The notes: generated by a model not told the origin, from the sequence alone. A stretch of DNA of 64,000 bases from Dendrobium chrysotoxum (GCA_019925795.1 CM034314.1:82766780-82830779), one strand, 5' to 3'; positions 24,044 to 36,358 are shown, counted from the first letter of the stretch. Numbers and translations are program-made.

Positions 24044-24761
24044 GAGTTGATACTGCTATCCGTCTATGTGTTATGTTTGTCTTATGTTTTATCTTCTCCT
24101 GTAGTCGTATTATAAAGTTTTTCGTACATCCCTTATGTGTTGACTATAGAAGAACTTTTTTCTTGTATCCCTAAGTTATTCTAGGGAACTGCTATCTCAT
24201 ATTACAAAGCAATATGATATTCACTTCGTCGTGCTAATGTTTCTTCTCTCCAAACTCTTTTTCTGTGATTCGAGAAGTACACAATTTATATTGTATCTCA
24301 ATCACTGAATGATCAATCCCAGGGGGATTTGATCCGACCTCTTCCGCACAGGTTAATGTCATCAAGCAAATGCTTTGACTAACAACCTCAGATAGGTCAA
24401 GTATCCTAGGAGGATATCTTGAATATCAAAATCATTTGATGATCAATCCCAAAGGGAGTTGATCTGACCTTTTTCCGGACAGGTTAAGGGTATCGAGCAA
24501 ATGCTTTCGCTAATAACCCCGAATAGATCAAAATCTTTAAAGAAAAGGGATGCCTCACATTTGTTCAAGTCAAAAGAGAGCTCATTAAAGTCCAAATTGA
24601 AGTAAAACTAAGTAAATCTCATTTGCATGTGAAAAAAGAACATCAACAACATCTTTATATATCACTGAACATCAAGTACACTAGATAGAAACATCAACAT
24701 CGAGCATATATACAAGCACCAGAAAGAAAGCAAAGAGATACAAAACTACATCAAAGACACC
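24044..24761. repeat. Spacer with a 130-bp direct repeat between convergent genes
   Basis: Region between the end of sense gag-pol and the end of the antisense gene. GATCAATCCCA blocks start at 24311 and 24441 and continue as two similar units (GATCTGACC/GATCCGACC, CGGACAGGTTAA, AGCAAATGCTTT). Both convergent transcripts would end here, so it may hold their 3' ends; no signal could be fixed. Confidence 0.6.
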
Positions 24762-24897
24762 CTATAGAATCTCAACATCATCCTCGTCCTCCTCCAAGGC
24801 AAAAGCTCGCTGCAACTCACTCTCCAGCTCTTCACCACCAGAGTCTGAAGAAGCATCACTAGAAGCCTGGCTGGGAGTCAGTCCCTCGATCTCTGCT
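24762..24897 (-). pseudogene. 3' end of the element 2 antisense gene, cut off by Ogre
   Basis: The last 45 codons of the antisense gene; stop TAG at 24764-24762. Acidic tail with DSGGEELESELQ and EEDEDDVEIL. When the Ogre insertion and one copy of CTGCT are removed, this joins in frame to the sequence below 53989. The two parts of exon 2 sum to 654 bases, exactly 218 codons including the stop. Neighbours are the Ogre 5' LTR and, convergently, gag-pol. Confidence 0.88.
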
Positions 24898-25654
24898 TGT
24901 TGACCTCATTTTTGTATGAGCTCAGTAGGACCAATCCACACCTTAGGATCTTTCCAATCCTTAGGATCAATCTTAACCCTAGGATCAATCTGATCTTAGA
25001 TCAATCTAGACTTTAAGATCAATCCAAATTCAAATCAATCCTGACCCCAGATCAATGCAATTTAAGACAAATCTAGATTCTAGGATTCTCCTAGACTTCA
25101 GACTCTAGGATCTATTCTAGACCCTAAGATTCTACCTGATTCTACATCATGTGATCCTCTTAGACCTCAGGATTCCCTTAAGCTGATTTCGACCCTAGGA
25201 CCTATTCTAAACCCTAGGATTCTTCTAGATCAATCCAAATTTCAATTCAATATAAACTTAATTCAAATCCTATCATTCAAGCTCAAAATCCAATTCAAAA
25301 CCAGATTTCCAGATTCAAATCCAAGGCCAAAGGTCTAAGTCCTGAAAGCCTTTTCCAGCAAATTTTTGAACATTTCAAAACCCTATCAAATGACCTCTGA
25401 TTCAAGATCTATCAGTTCCACACTGATATGACATGTCTCTAGAGGCAAACCTCCAAATTTGAGCTCATTCTGAGATCTCTAACCTCAGAAATTGAATTGA
25501 AATCCAAAGGCTGTAAAACCTTCAAATATTTACAGTCTGTGCCACTGGACCTGTCACCCAGTGGATTTTGACCCTGGAGCTTTCTCCAAAGCCTCCAATC
25601 ACCTCCAGACCCTTGATTATGATCCATTGAACAATAAACTGCATTTTGTTGGAC

Positions 25655-26800
25655 TCAATTTGACCCCCAGTTGACCAGGGGTCAAAATGACCAAAATACC
25701 CCTATGGGGTATAAATGGTCATTTGAACCAAATGAGCTCCAAATCAAATGCAACCACCTCCAGCAAATTTCAAATGTCAAACCAAACCTGTTGAACCCAG
25801 AACCAGCCCCTGGGTCAACCTGGTTGACCAAGTCAACCTAGTTGACCTAGAAGGCCCCTTTAGGGTCAAAACAGGTCATTTTGACCAAATGACCTCCTCT
25901 GACCTTGGGACCACCTCCATTGGTCCCCAAATGTCAAACCAAACCTGTTGAACCTAGAACCAGCCCCTGGGTCAACCTGGTTGACCAAGTCAACCTAGTT
26001 GACCTAGAAGGCCCCTTTAGGGTCAAAACAGGTCATTTTGACCAAATGACCTCCTCTGACCTTGGAACCACCTCCATTGGTCTCCAAATGTCATTTCAAA
26101 TCTGTTGAACCCATTTCCAGACCCTAGACCCACTTGGTTGACTAAGTCAACCAGGGTTGACCTAAAGGCCCATTAAAGGCCCAAACAGGTCATTTTGACC
26201 AAATGACCTCTCTAGACCTTGAAACCACCACCAATAGACTCAGAATGTCATTCTGAATTGATTGGACCCAATCCTTGACTCTGGGTCAACCTGGTTGACC
26301 AAGTCAACCTAGTTGACCCATTAGGCCCATTAAAGGCCTAAATGGGCCACTTGATCCAAATAGCCTATTCAAACCCTCAAATCACATCTACCAGACTCCA
26401 TTCATCATTTGAAATTGATTTAATCCAAACCCTGGCCCTTGGTCAACCTAGTTGACCAAGTCAACCAGGTTGACCCAATAACTCCTTAAGGGTTTTAATG
26501 GATTATTCTAACCCATTTACTCAAATCAAGATCTTTAAACCCTTAATCATATTCCATTTAATGCCTCAAATCTTGTTGAGTATACTTTAAATCAAATCTT
26601 GACCAATTTAACTAAGTCAAACTTAACATGCTTGGTCAAACCCACTTAAACTCCATGCTCTAATTCAAATTTTCAACCCATGGCTTGATATTTCTTCCAA
26701 ATCAGTTCTTCAAAGCTTTCTCACTGCCACCTCAGCCACCTTGGCCCATTGACTGGTCAAACAGTCAATGAGTGGTCAAATGGCCTCTTAAATGGATAAA
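25655..26800. repeat. 157-bp tandem array with W-box-like palindromes, 5' LTR
   Basis: Units of 157 bp start at 25774, 25931, 26088, 26245 and about 26402; the first two are nearly identical and the rest diverged. Each carries GGTCAACCTGGTTGACC (8-bp arms, 1-base loop) or GTTGACCAAGTCAAC type inverted pairs. By hand I count over thirty TTGAC(C/T) motifs on either strand in about 1.1 kb. TTGACC/T is the core of the W-box bound by plant WRKY factors. The same array is at 46547-47692 in the 3' LTR. Confidence 0.85.
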
Positions 26801-27585
26801 TAATCAAGTTAGGGGCATTCCATCCAAATCCCTTTAATTCTAGCAGCTCTAATCCTCTCTAGAGACTTCTAAGAACCCTCTTAATCCCTGATATAACTCC
26901 TAATCACTTCTCCATGTGCACAAGAGGCCAAAGACACCTTTACATGTCATGTGTCCTTGTTGTACCTTTGATTCCCTGCTCCCAACTACCCCCTCGACAG
27001 GTGGCAACATCCTAGCCAACCCTTGAATCGATCCCAGCCATCCAAATGGCCTGGGAACGTTTGAATAGGGCAAAACCCTATTTGGAGGATTCATTCTAAC
27101 CTAGCCACTCTCTCACTTCTCATTCACTATTCAAGTTCAAACTCGTTTCGTTTAAGCCTTCCAGAGCTCTCTCCACCTTTCTCCAATACTAATACACCAT
27201 TCAAACTCCACCGACGGCAAGCTTTCCGGCCAACCGAGAGCAAACTCCGTCCAAGGCGTCTTCAGCTCGATCCCGACGTTGTCAAGCCAAGGTGTCTTCA
27301 ACAATATTGAGCGTGGACAAACAACAAATTCAGAGAGTCCAAAAACGGTTCAATCCGTCCATTATCAAGGTAAAAAATCTAAACCCTAGTTTAGGAAGCA
27401 CTAGGCTAATTAGCTTTTAATTAAGCACTTATTAAACTACTCAAACACAACCCCATGAAATCTGTTCATGTTTTTAGCCTAGGTTTCAAATTTCAGATGA
27501 AATGATCGAACCGATCTCGAGAACGGGCTTGAAAACAGGTTCTAGGGCTCGGTTCGTAGTTCGGTTGAACTGCACAAGTTTTCAG

Positions 27586-27720
27586 CCGTTGATTTCTTGA
27601 TCAACGGTTGTAATCTTGCCGTATTGCGGTCCTTCCAACCGTGTATCGGCTGGTGATCGAATTTGCGGGCGTATGCCTCGATCAGAACCGTTGATTCCGA
27701 ACCACGCGGAATCAACGGTC
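27586..27720. promoter_or_regulatory. Cluster of CCGTTGAT palindromes in the Ogre LTR
   Basis: CCGTTGAT (27586-27593) faces ATCAACGG (27600-27607) with a 6-base loop. CCGTTGATTCCG (27688-27699) faces CGGAATCAACGG (27707-27718), a perfect 12-bp palindrome with a 7-base loop. CCGTTG/CAACGG resembles MYB-type binding cores; a regulatory role is inferred. Repeated in the 3' LTR 20,892 bp further on. Confidence 0.5.
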
Positions 27721-30700
27721 GAGATCGATGTCCACGTGGTTAAGTTAAACCGCGTGGGGTATTAGGCGGCTGACGCGTGTCTGACCGCCGCCGCCAATGA
27801 TTGGCCGCACCGTGCTTTCAGCGCCCGCAAACCGGTGATTGCCGCGTGTCCCACTCAGCCGCCACGCCGTCTGATTAAGAGTTAATTAAGGTTTAATTAA
27901 TCTTAAACCTATTTTAAACCCAGAAACTTTAAAAATTCGTTAAAAATTCAATTCTACTCCAAAAATTTAATATAATATATCAAATTGTTCAGATTTTAAT
28001 CCTCTTTAATTTAAAATTAAAATCAAATTGAAATATGTAATATATGATAAATTATTTAAAATATTTAAATATTAGTTATTTTAATTAGTATTTAATTAAA
28101 TGAAATCTAAATATTTCTTAATTTTGAAATTTTATTCTAAATTTTTTTTAATATTTGCTGATATCATTTAACATATTTTATTTTAAATTTTAATTGAGTT
28201 TAAAACATTTTCTTTAATTTTTTTTTATGATTAAATAATATTTGATTAATATCAATTTGAATAGTTTTCTAATCTTCAAATATTATTATAAATATCTTAA
28301 TCAACTTAAGATAGGATAATTTGAACATATTAAGGATCAAATTTGATCTTCAATAGTCAACATATACGCATCCTTAAATGATTCTAATCCCTTAACCAAC
28401 TATTTAAATATTTAATCAATATTTAGTTAAGCAATAATCTAATTATTTTCAATATTAAACATTTATTTTCAAATTATATTGAAAACCAGAGATCTCTTAT
28501 AATGATTTGATATTATTTTAATTATTGATTATTTTAATCTAAATATTTATACATATGTATATATATTTGTATTGCTTTTAAAATCTTATTTTAAAATTAT
28601 ATTTATGTTAAATGTGGAATTTGAGAGATCTCTTTGAAACTTTAAACATAGGATTAAATATGTGAATAGAAATCATGGGGAAGGATTAATGGGTGATTAC
28701 ACATTAATCATTCACTAATCAAGTCATTAATTGTAATTAATGTTAATCTTTATATATGTAGGTGCACACACCACCTAGTTTTAGGGCTCTCCTAGACTTA
28801 GGAATTGATTGTGATTATTTGTGCATGCTATTCATATGTAAGTCAAGGGTTAGTGATATTGATTCAAACCCATTAAACTTAATGACATCATTAAGGACAA
28901 TAATTAAGGACTCATTTAGAGAATTTAGAAAATTTTCAATAATTAGGATTCATTTCCCATTGACTTGAAACCTTGAACACTTAAACTTAGTAACACTTTA
29001 AGCCCTAGGAAATTCTCCCACTGAATTCTGAAGTCATTAAGCCCCTTAATTAACCTAATCAAAATTAAACCTTAATTAAGCCTTTAAAACTTCCAGAAAT
29101 TATAATAAATCAAATTTAAATCCAAAAAATACACATAATACCTCAAACTGACCAGAATTGAACCCTTAATCAATGAAAAATAAAAGCCCCTTGACTGGAC
29201 TTCAAAATTAAGTTTAATTTAATTTTAATTGAAATTCAATATTTAATTAAATTAATTAATTAAAAATAATTAAAAATTCCAAAAATTTCTCAAACACTTG
29301 GAAATCACTCCTTAGGTCATTCCTGACCTTTGGAGTTGATTTCAAGAAGTTTGGAGGTCATTTGGATTCAAATCATAAAAATGGTCTCTAATTAAACAAT
29401 TTAAATAATTCATTAAATACTCAAAACTTCAAAAATTCATAACTAATTCAAATGAACTCCAAATTGAGCAAACTCAAAGGCATACAACTCATCTTAAGGT
29501 CTAATATTTATTAAAAATATTAAGTTTCCAGAAATCAAACAAATTTGAAAAAGTCAACTTTTGGTCAAACTTAGTTCAAATTCAAGCCAAAACTTCAAAC
29601 CTTCATAATAAAATCTAGAAAAATCCAATTTCAGTGTACTTACTGTCTAACTGATCGTATTAAGGTCTAGTATTTTAATAAAATATTAACTTTCCATAAA
29701 ACCCTTTAAATCAAAAAATCAACTTTTGACCCTTTAATTAAATGATTAAAATAGTCTAAAAAAAATTCCAAAATCCAATAAATTATCAAAAATTCCAGAA
29801 AACATCAATTTGAATTTAAAATCAGAAATTAATCAATTTGAATTAAAAATTAATCAACCTTCAAACCTTAATCAAACTCAAATCATTTAATTATATCGGG
29901 TACCACTGGGTAACCCAGGCCTACGAGGCTATTAAATTAGCCCCAAGGAAGGTGAAATAAACTTCACGGCCTCGGTGTGAAACAAAGGTGGTATCCAACA
30001 AACAATTAAAATCAAGTTTAAAATCAATTTCAAGTCATTAATATTTAAATTCAAATTAAATATTCCCTTAAGCCTTTAACCAACTTGAACCTCAAACAAC
30101 TTCAATCAAATCATCCTATTTAGGACATATCAAAGCCACACAGCCTATCTCACACACTTTAGATGGTTTGCTAGGACAACCAACTCTAGTCTTAGGCTAG
30201 GCCGGTGTTTACTTTTCTGCTGTGTGCCGGATTTTCGAGCTTTCACTGCATGCTGTTTACTAGACATAGGATTGATGTTGATGTGATTGTTTATTTATTT
30301 AATGCATTCTGTGTTAATTTGATTGTACGCTGGATCTACCCCTAGGCTAGGAACGTTTTGTACTGATTCAATCTTATGCAGGTGGCCATGCTCATACAGG
30401 GCATAAATTAAAGGGGGCAAAAAATCATGATTATTAAATTGCACAGGTGCTAAGCATGCTTAAGTCCCCCTTTAAATCAAAAAGAGCATGGCCAAGTGTG
30501 GCTGGTTTGAGCATTTAAATTTCAATATATTAACTGCTTGGGATGTCAAATATAAACTGCTGATTATTAGGATAACCCTGCAGGTTGTTGAGTCTAGATT
30601 TTCAATTTCAATTTGATGTAATTTGATTTGATTTCGAGTTGTATTATTTAAAGTACTTTGAGATTGAGACATTTAAAATCCAATTTGGAATCCAAAGAGG

Positions 30701-32579
30701 AAGGAACATCCCTTAGGGGAGAGTTCCTATCCATTTGGAGATCCAAATTAGGATGAAGCTCAAGTATCCAAAGAGAAAAGATAACACCCCTATCCAGGGG
30801 GAGTTTCTTTTCATTTGGATACCCAGACCCGACGATCCAAGGAGTTCTAAGGAGACGAAGAAGTGAAGAACGAGAAGAATCTCAAATCTCAAAGTCACTT
30901 GAGTCTTAGGAGTAGAATCCGGGTTGTAGTCAGTGGTACCCGGCCACTTTACTTTACTGCAGACCCTGGGTTGTATTATTAAGGGCACTTGCCTATGGAC
31001 TTTCAGTTTGAGCATTTATTTAATTAATTTAATTAAATGTTGATTTGATTAATTGATGTTGATTGCGATTAAGGACCCACATGCTTTTAGTAGTTTTTTG
31101 GCGCTTATTGCATGTCGTATTTGATTTAGCCTGGAACCCGATCGGAGGCTCGTGAGGGTACGGTCATTAACTTCTTCTACTTAAACAAAACTTAAAATTT
31201 TTAAGCTCAGATAGAAACTTTAACGCTCTTAAGAAGTAAGCCCGGACTCGCCGGGAGTTTTTCATGCATTCATATTAACTTTTCTCTACCTTGTTAGGCA
31301 CCTCCCCGCCTGCGGGTTCTGGCAGACCACCTGACCTATTAGGGTGCAGTTCTGTCCAAGGGGATGTTGTGCAATCTGTAGGATAAAATCTATTTTTAAG
31401 CCTATTTTAAAACTGCTTCATATTGATTTAAGCATTTCATCGAGTCAATTAGCATGCATTGCATTAGATACAAATTAAAAATCGAGTCTAAATCTTAATT
31501 GCATTTTATTTAGACATTTAACCCAACATATGTTAAGGGGTCAATTAGGATCTGCTCTAGATGTCGACCCCAATTCTTTAAACCAATCTTAATCAATGTC
31601 CTTAACCATTCTACATTTAAAGACTTTGACTCATGGTTTTAAAAGCGTTTAGGTGGTTTAGCTGGCTCCCCAATCCAGGCCGGGGTAAGTCCAGATTGCA
31701 TTGCATTAGCTAGGACTCGGGTCACTGATTTTCAGTACCCAATGTTAGACTTAGGTTCTGAGGCATGTCTTCAAACTTAAGACCTCAATCTTCTGGGAAT
31801 CTGACTCCCACTTTCTAATAAAATTGATCACTCAAATTAAAATATCTTTCAATCAAATTCAAGCCCAACACTTAGGACAGGTTGAGGTGTTTCTGAAGTA
31901 ATTCAGAATCTCAAGACACCTCCTACTCTTCTTCCTTTGACTCCAGAAAGAACTGTTCAACATTGAACCATTCCCGGTTGAAAATTCCAGTCCCTACCTT
32001 CTTTGATATCAATCTTTGAATTCTTAAATGAAATTCGTATTGCTATTTTAATCGAGAGTATTCGTAGGAGATTTTCTGGTTTCCTACGATGTAATTAACT
32101 ACGAGGGCTTGCGCTCGTAGGAGATTTAGAAACCCAGACCAGATTTCAAAATCAAGTTTTCAAAACCTTCAATTGATTATCTTTGAGAAATTCAAACTTT
32201 ACGATCATTATCATCATATTTGAACTATCGATAGTAATTGATATTCTCTTTCTCTGGATAGATATATCAATTACAATCATAACTTTAAATATGAAATTAA
32301 TGATCTCTTATCTCAATTATTGTAGTCGAACAATGGATTAAACATTATTTTGATCCTTCGGGATCATATATTGTTTCTCCTTGAGTTTGATCATAATAAT
32401 CAGATAAATTCAAAGATTTGTAATCTGAACCTATTAGAGAACGATATGTTCATTTTTCGAAGTGATATATCATTCATAATAAGTGTTCGATTATAAAATT
32501 CAAAATTCCAGAAATTTAACATTTCCCAAAGAAAATTAAACACTTTTACAAAACTATATTTTTTCAATCAAACAAAAAA

Positions 32580-32597
32580 TGGCGACTCCGCTGGGGA
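32580..32597 (+). other. Primer binding site of the Ogre element (tRNA-Arg type)
   Basis: TGGCGACTCCGCTGGGGA, after a 5-base A spacer from the LTR end at 32574. It matches the tRNA-Arg complementary site typical of Ogre elements, apart from a G in place of the usual A. Confidence 0.85.
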
Positions 32598-34600
32598 ATA
32601 TCTCTCTCTCCATCTTTAATAGCGGTACGAATTTTATTGCATCGGTAGTTTTGACTACCTTTCTTCCGTTGGTCCTTCTACCCATTTCTCCCTTGGGTGA
32701 GTGCGGCCAACTCAATTAAGACGTGTGAAAAGAGAGGTGAGTGTAGGAAACCTCTCTCAAAGTCTGGCTTTGACATTTTGCCTCCGCGTTCATTGGTAGA
32801 GCGAAAGAGTCAAGCTGAGCTTTTCAAAGTCTTTCTGTACATGTTGCAAACTTGCATGCAAATAAATCATAGCGTGCTAAGTTTCACAATTTACAGAAGA
32901 TTTCTTTAACTTCAAAGTTATAATTTCAAATGTCTAGCAAAATTCCATTGTCTTCAAATCTCAATCGATTCCTATATCTTACCATTACATATAGGATTGT
33001 AATTCCTATAATTCAATATGTGTGATAGGATATAGATTCCTCTTCCAAATTTTAATCCAAAGTTTGAAATTTTCTGGGTAATTTAACCTTTGACATTTCA
33101 ATCCCGAATTACTAGTCGGAATGAAAGAGTCAGGTTAGCTTATAACATCCCCCCTGTTTTTGTAAACCGTTATGTTGAACATATGTTCAACACTTCGAGT
33201 TTCAAAATAAGGGGAGATGCTGCCAAAATTTAAAATTTTTCAAACATCTCTTTTCAAGTTATAATAATCATTGCAACTATATATTCTACAACAATGATTG
33301 TAGTTGTATATAGTTAATGCACTTTCAACTTCTCCGGTCATTTCAATCCTTGACATTACATTCTGAGTCACTCATCAGAATGAAAGAGTCAGGTTGATTT
33401 CTTAGAATCTCCCTCTTATAGGTTTGTAAACCGTTTTGTTGAACATAAGTTCGACACTTCGAGTTTCAAAAGTAAGGGGAGATGCCGCCGGATTTTCAAA
33501 AATTTTTCTCTTTTCAAAGTCAATCGAGTTCAAAATGCATTGCCATATATTTTTCTATAACTATTGTTGTAGCTTAATATATGCAATATTTATTCAAATT
33601 TATCCGGATAAATCAATCTTTGACATTTCATTTTAAATCATTTTTTTGAAATGTAAAGAGTCAAGTGATTTTCCCTAGTTTTCCCTAACATTTGTAAACC
33701 GTCGAGTTGAATGCAAATTCAACACCTCGAGTTTCAAAATAAGGGGAGGTGCCGCCGGAAATTCAAATTTTTAGAAATATCCGTTCAATTCTCTTCAAGT
33801 TTTAATCGTCACGTGTCGAATGTTCTTCTACAATACTTCTTGTAGATGAACACTGATAATTCAAATTCAACATTTAATTTCAATATCTTTCAAATTTTTG
33901 AACTCTGACATTTTATCCTTGATAAGATATAAAGAGTCGAGTTCCTTCCTGTAAAATCTTCCCTAATGTTTGTAAACTGTCTTGTTGAATGTAAATTCAA
34001 CACCTCAAGTTTCAAAAATAAGGGGAGGTGCTGCCGGATTTTTGAGTCGTTCAAATTCCCTTTCAATTCAAAATCAATTTTCACTGTCACATGTACTACT
34101 ACAACATTCTCTTGTAGTATAACATGTACTATTTCCAGATTCAAATTTAATCATCTAGTCTTTTCATCAAGTCAAACCTCTGACATCTTATCCCTAGCCT
34201 GATCAGTGGGATATGAGAGTCGAGTCAAAACTCCTTGACTTTCTTTGATATTTTGTTAACTATTAAGTTGAAATCAAATCCGACTTAATGGTTTCAAATA
34301 GTCAAAGAAAATCTTTCAATTTTCAAAATTTCAAACCCCTGTCAAACTCTTTCAAATCAAATCCAGACCATCGTTGTTATACGTTCTCTACAACATTCTC
34401 TTGTAGTTGAACATATACAACAAAAATTCAAATTTTCTTCAAGTCAAAATTGATATCTATACTTTATCACTATATATCGGATTATAGTTCCCATAATTCG
34501 ATTTATGCGATAAAATATAGAAAATTTCTTGTCGAAATCCAATTTCAAAAGTTTGATTCAAGTCTTCCCTTTCAAATTTCAGACAATCAAACCTTCTGCA
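32598..34600 (+). repeat. Ogre leader with five diverged ~270-bp hairpin repeats
   Basis: Two-kilobase untranslated leader. Related units begin near 33122, 33382, 33650, 33928 and 34212 (spacing 260-284 bp); a weaker copy lies near 32800. Each has AAAGAGTC, TTTGTAAACCGT, a hairpin such as GTTGAACATATGTTCAAC, GAGTTTCAAAATAAGGGGAG, then a CTACAACATTCTCTTGTAG-type hairpin. Related segments with ATATAGGAT/ATATCGGAT flank the array near 32990 and 34470. No coding frame. The end, CCCTTTCAAATTTCAG at 34567-34582, looks like a splice acceptor 18 bases before ORF1. Confidence 0.7.
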
Positions 34601-36352
34601 ATGGCTGGGAAACTTCTGTTCTCTGTTAACCGAGACCTCCAAGTTGAAGAGTTAATTCATAGCAGTGCGATTCAGTTTGGGATGGGTTTCAAGACTTTGA
34701 AACTGTCTGTTAATGGTGGAACAATCATCAATCTCGCTGCTGAGGGCGAGAATGGTCCAGTAGTGGAACTAACTGTGGGAGCTACGAGTGACCTTCCCCC
34801 AGTGTTGGAACTGGCAGCAGGTGCTACCCTTACACCTTCTGCACCCTCAGTCCAGAGTGAGGACAAGAAAATTGAAATAAAATCTACGGTTGAAAAAGGG
34901 TCTTCTAGTTCTGCAGCACTGTTTGGCACTAAGAGTGCTAGGAAGAACTACCTGAGAAGGATAAGGAAGAAAATTACTAAGTCAAGGAAGATAGCTGAAC
35001 AGAAAGCCTTGAGTTTAGTTGAGCCTGAGGCTGCTGAGGAGCTGCCTATCCCTGCCTCTTCTCCACTCCTGAAAGGGAGTCGTTTTCACCCCCTCGCAGC
35101 TGCTGCAGGGGAGGAGAGAGTCACGCGGATTGCTAGCTCTCCACCTAGCCCAGTTGACTATACTGTTAAGAGAACCACCAGGGAGAAGAACACTTTGAGA
35201 ACTAGGATGTTAAGGAACATCATTCATACCTGTGCTGCTGAGACAGGTCAGACCAAAGAACAATATGTAAGACACCTGAAGGGGGTGATCTCACATAAAC
35301 TTGAGAAAGAAGTTCTGAAAGAAGAAAAATCTGAAGCAAGAAACCTGACTCCTCAGCCAGTGAGGAGAAACAAAAAGTTTGTTAAACAACCAGTTGCCTC
35401 AGTGTTAGTAGATGGATATCATTGGGTGCCTCGTCTCCCAACTGCCAAAACTGAGGAGATAGTTTTAACTGGGTCTGGTAGGAGTCACCCTCTCAGTGGT
35501 AGACCTCCAGTTCCCCCTTCAAGACTCTCAAAGTTGGCCCCTGTGATAGCCAAATCAAAAGAGATCGTCAAAGACTTACAACCAGTTGATGTTAAGGGCA
35601 AGAGGCCCATACCCTTGGACGAACCTTATGTGCCAATGAAGATAAGCAGAACTGTTGGGATTCAGATTAGAGAGACACCAGTTCAGTCATCAGCTCAGTT
35701 ACCAGTCCAGTCACCTGTTAAGGTCCCCCGACTCTTTATTCAGGGATGTGAGGATTCTCCTCAGATTGATGTTGGAGTTCCTACAAGTCAAACTCCTTCG
35801 TCACCTGTTAAGTTAGATATCCCTCACCCTATTGAGGATGTCACCTTCACGACTACCGACCCCGGGACAGTCGGAGGGGAGGGGACAGAACTTGAGGATG
35901 ATCAAGAAATGTTGGAACAGTTAGTGGCAGAACCCACTGCTGATGACTTGAAAATTCAAGAGGTCCTCACCCAGTTCGGAGATGAGGAATTTGAAGAGAT
36001 GATTAACTATAAGGGGTACCTACCAATCGACCTTGAATCAATTGAGGGTAGGCCGGTCGATGAGGTGGTACAAGAAATAAGGGACATACTCAAAAACAAA
36101 GCAATTGAAGCCTTTGATCCAGAAGCAGATGATCTGATGGAAGAAGATTCAGCTGGAAACATTTGTATGGTTGAGACCAGAGCATCAAATAAGGATGCTG
36201 AGCCTTCAAGACATCGATCTGGTAAAGAAGAAGCCTCTGCAGCAGTAGATTCAGACTCTGATGGATCAATTAAATTGAATGAGAAAGATGAATACATCAA
36301 GAGTCTGGAGAGCAAAATTGAACAGATGATGCTTAGAATGGAACAGATGTAA
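34601..36352 (+). CDS. Ogre ORF1, unknown function, upstream of gag
   Basis: 583 codons from ATG 34601 to TAA 36350. No enzymatic domain recognised. Features: an ordered-looking N-terminus (MAGKLLFSVNRDLQ), a strongly basic stretch near residues 114-137 (RRIRKKITKSRK) that could bind nucleic acid or act as a nuclear signal, a Pro/Ser/Val-rich middle, an acidic region near 425-480, and a C-terminal heptad pattern ending MMLRMEQM. Ogre elements typically carry such an ORF1 before gag, with unknown role. It lies in the same frame as gag-pol, with only one TAA between them (36350-36352). This may therefore be the N-terminus of a fused polyprotein truncated by a recent mutation, or a separate product. 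Another possible gag start is the ATG at 36167 (MVETRASN), inside this frame. The ATG at 34601 is the first after the leader in frame. Confidence 0.8.
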   Translation: MAGKLLFSVNRDLQVEELIHSSAIQFGMGFKTLKLSVNGGTIINLAAEGENGPVVELTVGATSDLPPVLELAAGATLTPSAPSVQSEDKKIEIKSTVEKGSSSSAALFGTKSARKNYLRRIRKKITKSRKIAEQKALSLVEPEAAEELPIPASSPLLKGSRFHPLAAAAGEERVTRIASSPPSPVDYTVKRTTREKNTLRTRMLRNIIHTCAAETGQTKEQYVRHLKGVISHKLEKEVLKEEKSEARNLTPQPVRRNKKFVKQPVASVLVDGYHWVPRLPTAKTEEIVLTGSGRSHPLSGRPPVPPSRLSKLAPVIAKSKEIVKDLQPVDVKGKRPIPLDEPYVPMKISRTVGIQIRETPVQSSAQLPVQSPVKVPRLFIQGCEDSPQIDVGVPTSQTPSSPVKLDIPHPIEDVTFTTTDPGTVGGEGTELEDDQEMLEQLVAEPTADDLKIQEVLTQFGDEEFEEMINYKGYLPIDLESIEGRPVDEVVQEIRDILKNKAIEAFDPEADDLMEEDSAGNICMVETRASNKDAEPSRHRSGKEEASAAVDSDSDGSIKLNEKDEYIKSLESKIEQMMLRMEQM

Positions 36353-36358
36353 AATCAG

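Larger units (their letters stand above)
24898..32574 (+). repeat. 5' LTR of the Ogre element
   Basis: 7,677 bp, TGTTGACCTC to CAATCAAACA. Contains a 157-bp tandem array rich in TTGAC boxes (25660-26800), GC-rich palindromes (27586-27720), a very AT-rich part (27900-30050) and a mixed 3' part. No coding region: frames of 60-100 codons recur identically in the other LTR and have no domain. The U3/R/U5 borders and promoter were not located with confidence. Confidence 0.95.

Noticed and set aside
25748..26108. Two overlapping 67-codon frames with near-identical sequence
   Set aside because: Produced by the 157-bp tandem repeat in the Ogre LTR, and recurring in the other LTR; non-coding.
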